From NCBI RefSeq assembly GCF_021534965.1, contig NZ_CP091037.1:1776501-1840500 (forward strand): a DNA stretch of 64,000 nucleotides, read 5' to 3'. Both the position numbers and the translations under genes were made by a program. The notes beneath the pieces are model-generated. The model had not been told where the DNA came from. It saw only the letters and a list, made by a program, of their open reading frames with translations, and searched no databases. Below, piece after piece: positions 25,174 to 33,364 of the stretch. Source of the DNA: Muricauda sp. SCSIO 65647 (GTDB taxonomy: Bacteria > Bacteroidota > Bacteroidia > Flavobacteriales > Flavobacteriaceae). Within the stretch, counting starts at the first letter, position 1. Each line of letters opens with the position of its first letter.

Positions 25174-25206
25174 CATAAAGAGGTAAGATTACCAATATTT
25201 GTGACG

Positions 25207-25875
25207 TTACTTGATCATCCGCCCATCCAACAAATTGATAATCCTTGAGCCATAGGCCGCATTCTTCTCAGAGTGGGTCACTTGAATAATGGTCACCCTG
25301 TCTTCTTCATTTAACCTTTTAAAGAGCTCCATAATCTCTTCGCTCTGTTGTGAGTTGAGGTTGCCTGTAGGTTCGTCGGCCAAAATCAACTTTGGTTTAG
25401 AAATTAAGGCCCTGGCAACCCCTACCAATTGTTGTTGTCCGCCGCTTAACTGGGCCGGGAACAAATCTTTTTTGCCCACAATATTGAAACGGTCCAGCAT
25501 ATCGCCGACCATGGCCTTGCGTTCTGAGCCTTTAAATTTTTTGTAAAGTAGGGGCATTTCCAAGTTTTCATAAACGGTCAGATCATCCAATAAATGGTAT
25601 GATTGAAAGACAAAGCCTATATATTCTTTATACAGATTCGAGCGGTGCTTTTCTTTTAAGGTATGTACAGACTCGTTCAAAAAATGATATTCTCCCTCAT
25701 CAAACCGATCCAGCATTCCGATGACATTGAGAAGCGTTGATTTTCCAGAACCCGAAGGTCCCATGATGGAAATAAACTCCCCTTCCTCAACGGATAGATT
25801 GATGTCTTTCAATAAGAATATACGTTGGCCACCCGAGTTGACCCATTTAAAGATGTTTTTTAATTGTAGTAGCAT
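25207..25875 (-). CDS. MacB/LolD-type ABC ATPase, distal end of the permease array
   Basis: A 222-residue ATPase subunit with Walker A GPSGSGKS (39-46), Q-loop Gln91, Walker B LILADE (163-168, catalytic Glu168) and the H-loop His201. The signature is LSGGQQQLVGVARAL (143-157), with Leu where most family members have Arg and GV in place of AI, and the D-loop is NLNS rather than NLDS. It is thus probably active but diverged from the second ATPase at the other end of the array. It is the last gene of the minus-strand unit, 20 bp after permease P1, and is the natural partner of P1 and possibly others. Confidence 0.93.
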   Translation of the reverse strand: MLLQLKNIFKWVNSGGQRIFLLKDINLSVEEGEFISIMGPSGSGKSTLLNVIGMLDRFDEGEYHFLNESVHTLKEKHRSNLYKEYIGFVFQSYHLLDDLTVYENLEMPLLYKKFKGSERKAMVGDMLDRFNIVGKKDLFPAQLSGGQQQLVGVARALISKPKLILADEPTGNLNSQQSEEIMELFKRLNEEDRVTIIQVTHSEKNAAYGSRIINLLDGRMIK

Positions 25876-25895
25876 GGTACTCTATTTTAAATATG

Positions 25896-28313
25896 TTATT
25901 CATCCCTTAAAGATTCTACGGGATTTACTATTGCCGCCCTAAAACTTTGCCAGCTTACTGTTAACAACGCGATTGTCAATGCAGTAATTCCGGCTAAAGC
26001 AAATACCCACCAGTCAAGGTTTGTTTTATAGGCAAAACCCTCTAACCATTGGTTCATGGCATACCATGATACCGGTACTGCAATAATAAATGCTAAGCCT
26101 ACCCATTTCACAAAATCTTTGTTTAACAAAGAAAGTATTTGGGTTATTGTTGCTCCGTTGACCTTTCGCACGCCAATTTCCTTCTTCCGTCGAATAACGG
26201 TATAAGAAGTAAGTCCAAACAATCCCATCGAAGCGATTAAAATGGACAAAATGGTGAAAATCTGAAATGCCGTGCCAAAGGCTTTGTCGTCTTTGTATTG
26301 GGCTTCAAAGTTTTCATCAAGAAAAGTGTATTTGAAAGTACTTTGGGGAAATATTTCCTTCCAAGTGTCCTCAATCTGCACCATGGCTTCCCCTAGGCCA
26401 TCAGCAATCACAGCTTTTTGATTCAGTTTTGCAAGAATGTTACTAGAACTGGAGCCATATCGCAAAATCATGGGCTCAATACCCGTTTTCAATCCGAAAT
26501 GGTGATAGTCCTTTAAAACTCCTACAATGGTCCAATCTTGATTCCAGAATCGTACAGTTTTTCCAATAGCTTCTTTCGAATCTGAAATTCCCATAAAACG
26601 AATGAATTTTTCATTCATGACAATGTCATTGCCAAGACCTTGGGAATTTTCCCTAAAGGGTTTGCCTGCGGCAAATTCAAAACCCATCAATTCAAAATAT
26701 TTGGGGCTTACGGCGTAATTATAGGTGATACGTTTATCGTCTCTTCTTCCATCAGGAAAGGTAATTCCCGCACTAGAACCTAAATCTTCATATCTGCCGC
26801 CAGGAAAGGTGTTTGCAGTAGCTGTTTGTTCTATAAAAGGCAGGTTTTGCAATTTATCCTTAAACGTTTTTATCCCCTGAACAATAGTGGAATCAGAGCT
26901 TGAATTGAGCACTTGCCAATGTAGGGCGACCACTTGTTGCAAATCTGTACCTGTTGGTTGGTTTTTCAGAAAACCAATTTGCTTGCTGATCATTATGGTT
27001 CCCACTATTAAAACAATAGTCGCGAAAAATTGACCTATAATCAGTGCTTTTCTGATGTTAAGTCCCAAGGAGGATGAGTGAACCTTGCCCTTTAGTGTTT
27101 TGGTTGGAGTATAGCCACTTAGCACAAAGGCCGGATATATCCCTGACATGGCCGCTCCTAATAGGATTAGACCAAAAAGGGGCAATATTTGGGCAAAGTT
27201 TGGAATTCCGAAAGACAGCTCTTTTCCAATAAACGCATTGTAGGATGGCAAGAATACAATGACAATACCGATTGCAATGGCAATGGCAATAAAGTTCAGC
27301 AAAAGCGACTCCAACAACGATTGTATGATGATTTGTGGTTTCTGGGCCCCTGCTACTTTTCGAATGCCTGTTTCCTTAGCTCGTTCTATTGATTTGGCCG
27401 TAGAAAGATTAATGTAATTCAACCATGAAAGAACTATGATAATCAACCCGATTGCAAATAGGAACCGAACCCTTAGGATGCTCCCGTTTGCCTCTGCCTC
27501 ATAAGGCTTGTTGGAATATAAATGAATGTCTTCCAAAGGTTCAATATTATGCCTTTCGAAGGGCAAGGCCTCTATTTTGAAATCCTTTATTTTTTGTTGC
27601 AGTTGCCGGGCATTCGTCTTTGGGTCAATGCTGAGAAAAGTATAATAGACATTTTGGTTCCAAGTATATTCCCAATCCCTCTCAAAAGCATCCCAAGCTC
27701 GAAAAGTGCTAAACGAAACTAAAAAATCGTTCTTGATATGTGTTTGTCGGTTGTTTTCTTTTAGAATTCCCGTGATAGTAAAAGAAGGGCTGTTTCCATT
27801 ATGCAGTTTTAGTGATTTGCCCATAGGTTCCTCATTGCCAAATAATTTCTTGGCCAAAGATTCTGTTAAGACCATGGAGTAGGGTTCGGTTAAGGCATTT
27901 TGTGCATTCCCTTGTCTTAACTTAAGGTCAAAAAGCTCTAAAAAAGAAGGATCGGCCAAAGACCCTTTGTTGTGCTCATAGATTTCATTGTCTTTTAGGA
28001 GCACAATACCGTTAAAATAGCGCAGCCTTGCATAATCAAATATTTCAGGAAAATTTTCCTTTAAGGTTTCCCCCGTTACGATATAGCTATTGGCATCCCC
28101 TGCGACCCATTTATCCCCTTCAAGGTAGTCCATGTAGGCCCTGTAAATGTTTTCAGAACCATCAAAAGTGTCATAGCTTTCTTCATGGTTGACATATAAC
28201 ATTATCAGTATAAAACAAGCGGTGCCGACAGCCAGACCAAAGATATTTATGAAAGAATACAGCTTGTTTTTGAGCAAATACCTCGTAGCGATTTTCAAGA
28301 ATAGTTTGTACAT
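25896..28313 (-). CDS. MacB/FtsX-type ABC permease P1
   Basis: An 805-residue permease with the double-length plan shared by all members of this array: TM1 (about 20-42), periplasmic MacB-like domain, TM2-4 (from about 283), a cytoplasmic link, TM5, a second periplasmic domain and TM6-8. The two cytoplasmic coupling motifs are ERAKETGIRKVAGA (310-323) and KKEIGVRKVNGA (710-721). The C-terminus is NPVESLRDE rather than the usual NPVKSLRTE. The last 50 residues match P4 at about 36 positions although the N-termini differ strongly. It is the promoter-distal permease, between the remnant copy and the lone ATPase. Confidence 0.92.
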   Translation of the reverse strand: MYKLFLKIATRYLLKNKLYSFINIFGLAVGTACFILIMLYVNHEESYDTFDGSENIYRAYMDYLEGDKWVAGDANSYIVTGETLKENFPEIFDYARLRYFNGIVLLKDNEIYEHNKGSLADPSFLELFDLKLRQGNAQNALTEPYSMVLTESLAKKLFGNEEPMGKSLKLHNGNSPSFTITGILKENNRQTHIKNDFLVSFSTFRAWDAFERDWEYTWNQNVYYTFLSIDPKTNARQLQQKIKDFKIEALPFERHNIEPLEDIHLYSNKPYEAEANGSILRVRFLFAIGLIIIVLSWLNYINLSTAKSIERAKETGIRKVAGAQKPQIIIQSLLESLLLNFIAIAIAIGIVIVFLPSYNAFIGKELSFGIPNFAQILPLFGLILLGAAMSGIYPAFVLSGYTPTKTLKGKVHSSSLGLNIRKALIIGQFFATIVLIVGTIMISKQIGFLKNQPTGTDLQQVVALHWQVLNSSSDSTIVQGIKTFKDKLQNLPFIEQTATANTFPGGRYEDLGSSAGITFPDGRRDDKRITYNYAVSPKYFELMGFEFAAGKPFRENSQGLGNDIVMNEKFIRFMGISDSKEAIGKTVRFWNQDWTIVGVLKDYHHFGLKTGIEPMILRYGSSSSNILAKLNQKAVIADGLGEAMVQIEDTWKEIFPQSTFKYTFLDENFEAQYKDDKAFGTAFQIFTILSILIASMGLFGLTSYTVIRRKKEIGVRKVNGATITQILSLLNKDFVKWVGLAFIIAVPVSWYAMNQWLEGFAYKTNLDWWVFALAGITALTIALLTVSWQSFRAAIVNPVESLRDE

Positions 28314-28322
28314 GGCTTATTA

Positions 28323-28451
28323 TTATTCTGTCCGTAAACTTTTCACCGGATTCGCTACAGCGGCTTTTATGCTTTGGTAGCTAACCGTAAGCTGAGCAAC
28401 GTTAAGTCCAAAGGTGTTGAGAAATGTAATAAAGGATTGATTTTTTAACAT
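28323..28451 (-). pseudogene. 42-codon remnant of a twelfth permease
   Basis: An intact small frame from ATG 28451 to TAA 28323. It starts MLKNQSFITFLNTFGL, which equals the N-terminus of P3/P10 lacking about 11 residues (the HIKIAWRSLKK part), and then jumps to LTVSYQSIKAAVANPVKSLRTE, the C-terminus of the same permeases. About 770 codons between are missing, yet the frame is kept. It lies 31 bp after P2 and 9 bp before P1, normal spacing for this array. It is best read as a former permease gene reduced by internal deletion; whether the peptide is made is unknown. Confidence 0.85.
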
Positions 28452-28482
28452 GATTGTTTGTTTTAATGATTGAAATGACTTT

Positions 28483-30873
28483 TTACTCCGTCCTTAAACT
28501 CTTTATAGGGTTTGTTTGTGCCGCTCTAAGTGTTTTATATCCTATTGTAAGCACGGTGATTAGAATTACGCCTGTAATGGCAAGGGCAAAAATCCACCAA
28601 GACAGCTGGGTGTGATATTTATAATTCTCAAGCCATCGATTCATTAAAAGCCAAGCAATTGGCGAGGCGATGGCCCCCGCAACCAAAATCATCAGCAGGA
28701 AATCTTTGGCCAATAGCGCCAAAATGTTACCTAGACTGCTTCCCAAGACCTTTCGAATACCGATTTCCTTTGTTTTTTGGGTTATAAAGAAACTTATTAG
28801 GCCATAAACCCCCAAACAGCCTATTAGAATGGCCAGTGCTGAAAAAACCTTGGTCAACGACAGAAATTGTTGCTCCGCTTCATATTGCTCTGCCACCCTA
28901 TCATCTAGAAACTCGTAGTCAAAGACGAAATCGGGAAATAATTTTAACCATTCCTTTTCAATACCTGATAGAATTTTTGAGGCTTGACCCAAGTTAATAT
29001 TTATTGCAAATTCACTGTAATAATCTTCAATGGGTGCGATAAAAACCGGACTGATGTTTTCAACAAATGATTCATTATGAAAGTCTGAGATCACTCCGAC
29101 GATTTTCGATTGTACATTGCCTCCATTAATTTCCAATTTCCTTCCAAGTAGTTCATTTACATTGGAAACACCAACTTTTTCGGCGAAGGTTTTATTGACC
29201 AAAACTTCGTCAACGGTATCTTTTTCCATGAAATTTCGACCGGCCAAAATAGGAATTTCGAATGTACCGACATAATCACTGTCAGCTGCTTTGACCTGTA
29301 TATTGAATTCTTCATCTTCTGGTTTATTGTTGTATCGAACACTAGTACCCCAGTTTCTGTTGCTAGCACCAGGTGAAGCGAAACAAGTAGTTATCTTTTC
29401 TACGCCCACAAGGTTTGAAATGCGTTCTTTCAAACCTTTTAACTGTATGCCCTCAACATTGTCATTTGGAATTTCAACCATAACAATGGAGTTTTTCTCA
29501 TACCCCAAATCTGAAGAGATGGCATATTCAATTTGTTGGTTGATCACTATAGTACCAACAATCAAAACAATTGCAATGACAAACTGGGTAATCACTAAGG
29601 TTTTACGTGTTATCGAACGACCCATGTCTTTAGTGGAAAGCTGATTTTTTAAGGCTAAGATTGGAGCTACCTTGGCCAGCAGCACTCCAGGGTAGCTGCC
29701 TGCAAGAAAAGTAACCAAGAGCAATAGCAACATTAAGAATCCTATGAACCTAACATCCAACATGTTTTTTAATGAAAGGGATAGATCAAATAGGGAATTA
29801 AACCATGGTAGCACCAAAAAGCATATGCCAATACCAACTAACAAAGCCAAAAAACCGGTCAGTAAGGTCTCTACCATGAATTGCCAAAACAATTGGTTTT
29901 TTAACCCGCCAACAACCTTGCGCAAACCCACTTCCTTTGAACGGTAAAAGGATTGTCCGGTTGAAATATTGATGAAGTTGATACAGGCCATTCCCAAAAT
30001 GAAAAGGCCTATCAAAGAGAATATCCAGAGCGTTTTTCTGTTCACATTACCTCCGTACTTTGTGTTTAGATGAATATCGGCTAAGGGCTGAAGTTTATAA
30101 ACATGTTTATTTTTTGATTTTGGTCTAAACTTCTTTGGATATTCAGTAAGATTCCTTTCAATTGCAGCAATATCTTGATTGGGATGTAGCAAACCGAAAC
30201 ACATGAGATTCGAAGTGATTCCTCCCCAACTCTCACTGGCAACAAAATCAAAAAAAGAAGATATTGTTGCAAATGAAACGAAGACTTTACCAGTGAACAT
30301 AGTGGTTTCAGGGAATTGTTTCAATACCCCTGTAATGGTAATGAGCTCGGTATTTCCAAGCAAAAAGCTCTTTCCAATAGGATTTTCATGCCCAAACAGC
30401 CTAAGGGCCATATCCTCAGTTATAACTGCCGTATTTGGTTCAGTAATTGGAACATCACCGGAACCGTTTACCAAAGGGAAATTGAATATTTTAAAGAAAT
30501 CTGCTTCCACAAACCGCAATTCGTCATCTAACTTTATTTTTAAGTTGCGGTCTTCAATGGTTAAAACTTCATCGCCCCAATATATCATTTTCGCCATTTT
30601 GGTGGCGTAAGTGTAGTCTTTCTTAAAGGCATTCGAAAATCCGGGGGGAACAGAAGCAGTATGCGTAATTATATCCGTTTGCTGTTCAGTAACGAACCTA
30701 AAAATACGTTCACTGTTGTGATGGAATTTATCATAGCTTAAATGATGGTTGACAAATAAAAATATCAGTGTTGCACATCCAAAACCTATTGCCAGGCCAA
30801 GAATGTTGATCAGTGAGAACACTTTTCTTTTTAGGAGACTCCTCCATGCTATTTTTAATTGGTTTTTAAACAT
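28483..30873 (-). CDS. MacB/FtsX-type ABC permease P2
   Basis: A 796-residue member of the array with the common N-terminus (MFKNQLKIAWRSLLKRK), TM1 from about residue 20, and coupling motifs KEVGLRKVVGG after the TM2 region and KEIGIRKVLGSS before the last two helices. The linking sequence INFINISTGQSFYRS differs from the MNLSTARSEKRA of most copies, and no close partner is obvious among the others. The C-terminus is NPIKSLRTE. Two periplasmic domains with the pattern TITGVLKQFPETT suggest it binds or moves an envelope substrate by a MacB-like mechanism. Confidence 0.92.
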   Translation of the reverse strand: MFKNQLKIAWRSLLKRKVFSLINILGLAIGFGCATLIFLFVNHHLSYDKFHHNSERIFRFVTEQQTDIITHTASVPPGFSNAFKKDYTYATKMAKMIYWGDEVLTIEDRNLKIKLDDELRFVEADFFKIFNFPLVNGSGDVPITEPNTAVITEDMALRLFGHENPIGKSFLLGNTELITITGVLKQFPETTMFTGKVFVSFATISSFFDFVASESWGGITSNLMCFGLLHPNQDIAAIERNLTEYPKKFRPKSKNKHVYKLQPLADIHLNTKYGGNVNRKTLWIFSLIGLFILGMACINFINISTGQSFYRSKEVGLRKVVGGLKNQLFWQFMVETLLTGFLALLVGIGICFLVLPWFNSLFDLSLSLKNMLDVRFIGFLMLLLLLVTFLAGSYPGVLLAKVAPILALKNQLSTKDMGRSITRKTLVITQFVIAIVLIVGTIVINQQIEYAISSDLGYEKNSIVMVEIPNDNVEGIQLKGLKERISNLVGVEKITTCFASPGASNRNWGTSVRYNNKPEDEEFNIQVKAADSDYVGTFEIPILAGRNFMEKDTVDEVLVNKTFAEKVGVSNVNELLGRKLEINGGNVQSKIVGVISDFHNESFVENISPVFIAPIEDYYSEFAININLGQASKILSGIEKEWLKLFPDFVFDYEFLDDRVAEQYEAEQQFLSLTKVFSALAILIGCLGVYGLISFFITQKTKEIGIRKVLGSSLGNILALLAKDFLLMILVAGAIASPIAWLLMNRWLENYKYHTQLSWWIFALAITGVILITVLTIGYKTLRAAQTNPIKSLRTE

Positions 30874-30897
30874 GATTTTGTCTTTTTTATTGATGAT

Positions 30898-33336
30898 TTA
30901 CTCTGTGCGTAAGCTTTTCACCGGATTCACTACAGCTGCTTTAATGCTTTGGTAACTAACGGTAATCACGGCAATGGCAATGGCCAAAAAGGCGGCCAAA
31001 AGAAGCATCCACCATTGAATCTCGATTCGATATGAGAAATCTTCAAGCCATTGGTTCATGGCAAACCAACCTACAGGAACTGAAATAAGAATGGCCCAAC
31101 CCACCATTTTCAAGAAATCAGTGGTCAGACGATACGATATTTGGCCTACACTGGCCCCCAAAACTTTTCGTACCCCGATTTCCTTTGTTCGTTTTTGGGC
31201 ATTGAAGGTAGCAAGCCCGAACAGGCCCAAACAGGCAATTAGAATAGAGAGCACCGTAAAAACGGAAAAGATTTTGCCCAATCGCTGTTCTGCCTCGTAG
31301 CTGTCATTGAAGGATTCATCCAAAAAATAGTAATTGAATGGCTGACCGGGGGCAATCTGTTGCCAGATACGTTCAATACCCGAAACAGCTGCAGAAATGT
31401 CTTGAGGGCCCAACTTGACGGCCATAGATCCCGGGAAACGCCCGATAGTCAAGCCCAAAGCTTTGATGTTGTTTCTTAAAGATTCAAAATGGAAGTCCTC
31501 AACAACCCCAATAATGGTCTGATAATCGATATTGTCACCGGCCTCACCTAAATCTGGTGATACCCTAAGCCCTAGGGCATTTTCCGCATTTAAATTCAAG
31601 ACCTTGATTGCGGCCTGGTTGAGAATAATGGCCGAAGAGTCGGTAGGGATGTTTCTATTGAAATCCCTGCCGGCAATAAGCCGTAGCCCCAAGGTAGAAA
31701 CGTAATCATGGTCAACCCTCCAATTCTCCATATTAATGGCTTCTTCTTGATTAAAGGCACCTTCTTTGAAAAAAGTTTGACTGCTTCTCGCCGATGGGGT
31801 CGGGAAAAAGCTGCTCAAGGTGACATTCTTCACCTGTCCCAACTTTTTCACCTCGTCTCTCAATGACAGTATTCGATCGCCAGCATTATTGACGTCTTCC
31901 AATACCAACACTTGATCTTTTTCAAAGCCCAGTTCTTTGCTTTGAATGAAACGCAGCTGTTGGTAGACCACCACGGTAGCAATGATTAAAAAGACCGAAA
32001 TGGCAAATTGGAAAACGACCAAAGAGCTTCTTACCTTACTTCCACCAACATCTGCAAAACCACTTCCTTTTAGAACCTTGACCGGGATGAACCGCGACAT
32101 AAAAAAAGCTGGATATGTACCTGAAAGCAACCCCAACAAGACAGTTGCCGCTCCCAAAGCCAGCCAGAACAAAGGATTTTCAAAAGGAATGGAAATCGCT
32201 TTCCCGGCCAGGTCATTGAAAAGAGGCAGCACGAGAAACGCCAGACCGATCGCCAAAAGCAACGACAAAAAGCAAATGAGTCCTGATTCTGTGAGAAATT
32301 GGCGAACAAGGTCTTTTTTGTCAGACCCTAAAGTCTTTCTGACCCCTACCTCTTTGGCTCTTTTTAGCGAATAGGCCGTGGAAAGGTTCATGAAATTGAC
32401 ACTTGCCAGCACCACCAAAAACAAACCGATAAAAGATAGTATATATATGTTTTGAATGCTACCATTGGCACTGAGTTCTGCCTTCATATTAGAGTACAGG
32501 TGAATATCGGTAAGGCGCATTGTAGAATACTTGATGTAATTTCCCGAGGCTTTAAAAGACGCTTCGGTCATGCCCGGATAGTAAACCTGCACCCACGGAA
32601 TCAAATATCGCCCTAGCAACGATTGCAGTTCCGTATTAAACTCTCCCATGTTTGCAGATGGAACCATTTTTATAAATGTGAAGTAGTTGTGACTGCCCCA
32701 ATGCCCAATTTGGGCAAATTGAAAACCTGACATTGCCATGAACACTGAGTGGTGCCTTAGAAACGAGTTTTTTGGCAAATCATCCATCACTCCGGTTACG
32801 GTGTATGTTTCTGAATTGTTGAGCACCATGTTTTGACCTAGGGCATTGGAAACCCCAAAATGTTTTTCCGCAGCGGTTTTTGTCAGCACCAAAGTGTTCG
32901 GTTCGGTCAAGGCGGTATTGGGATCACCGACCAAAAGCTTTACTCCAAACATTTTAAAGAAAGTTGAATCTACAAAAGTGGTATGCAACTCCTTCACGTT
33001 CGCGGTGACATTTGCCTTTCTGATGAGTAGGCTTCCCCGATTCAGAAAACGGGTCGCAAGCTCTACCTGGGGGTAATCTTTGACCAAAGTGGCCCCCATA
33101 GGTTCTGGTGTCTCGGCAAGTTGTTCGGCCAAACCTCCAAATTTGTTATCTGCATTGATGCGATAAATTCGGCCAGAATCGGCAAACATTTTGTCATAGC
33201 CCAGTTCATCATGAATGTAAAGGGCGATAAGTAGGGCACCACCCATACCAATGGCAAGTCCAAAGGTGTTGAGAAAAGTGAAAAATGGTTGCTTTTTTAA
33301 ACTTCTCCAAGCGATTTTGATGTGATTTTTTAACAT
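30898..33336 (-). CDS. MacB/FtsX-type ABC permease P3
   Basis: I place the start at 33336 (812 residues), where MLKNHIKIAWRSLKKQ matches the other copies. A longer open frame reaches 33504, but those 56 extra residues run back over the 3' end of P4 and match nothing. P3 is the closest relative of P10: they share long stretches such as TTFVDSTFFKMFGV/STFVDSTFFKMFGV, AAEKHFG and the C-terminus YQSI.AAVVNPVKSLRTE. Coupling motifs are KEVGVRKTLGS and KEIGVRKVLGAS. The small remnant between P2 and P1 derives from this type. Confidence 0.92.
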   Translation of the reverse strand: MLKNHIKIAWRSLKKQPFFTFLNTFGLAIGMGGALLIALYIHDELGYDKMFADSGRIYRINADNKFGGLAEQLAETPEPMGATLVKDYPQVELATRFLNRGSLLIRKANVTANVKELHTTFVDSTFFKMFGVKLLVGDPNTALTEPNTLVLTKTAAEKHFGVSNALGQNMVLNNSETYTVTGVMDDLPKNSFLRHHSVFMAMSGFQFAQIGHWGSHNYFTFIKMVPSANMGEFNTELQSLLGRYLIPWVQVYYPGMTEASFKASGNYIKYSTMRLTDIHLYSNMKAELSANGSIQNIYILSFIGLFLVVLASVNFMNLSTAYSLKRAKEVGVRKTLGSDKKDLVRQFLTESGLICFLSLLLAIGLAFLVLPLFNDLAGKAISIPFENPLFWLALGAATVLLGLLSGTYPAFFMSRFIPVKVLKGSGFADVGGSKVRSSLVVFQFAISVFLIIATVVVYQQLRFIQSKELGFEKDQVLVLEDVNNAGDRILSLRDEVKKLGQVKNVTLSSFFPTPSARSSQTFFKEGAFNQEEAINMENWRVDHDYVSTLGLRLIAGRDFNRNIPTDSSAIILNQAAIKVLNLNAENALGLRVSPDLGEAGDNIDYQTIIGVVEDFHFESLRNNIKALGLTIGRFPGSMAVKLGPQDISAAVSGIERIWQQIAPGQPFNYYFLDESFNDSYEAEQRLGKIFSVFTVLSILIACLGLFGLATFNAQKRTKEIGVRKVLGASVGQISYRLTTDFLKMVGWAILISVPVGWFAMNQWLEDFSYRIEIQWWMLLLAAFLAIAIAVITVSYQSIKAAVVNPVKSLRTE

Positions 33337-33364
33337 GATTGTTTGTTCTTTGATTGATATGTGA

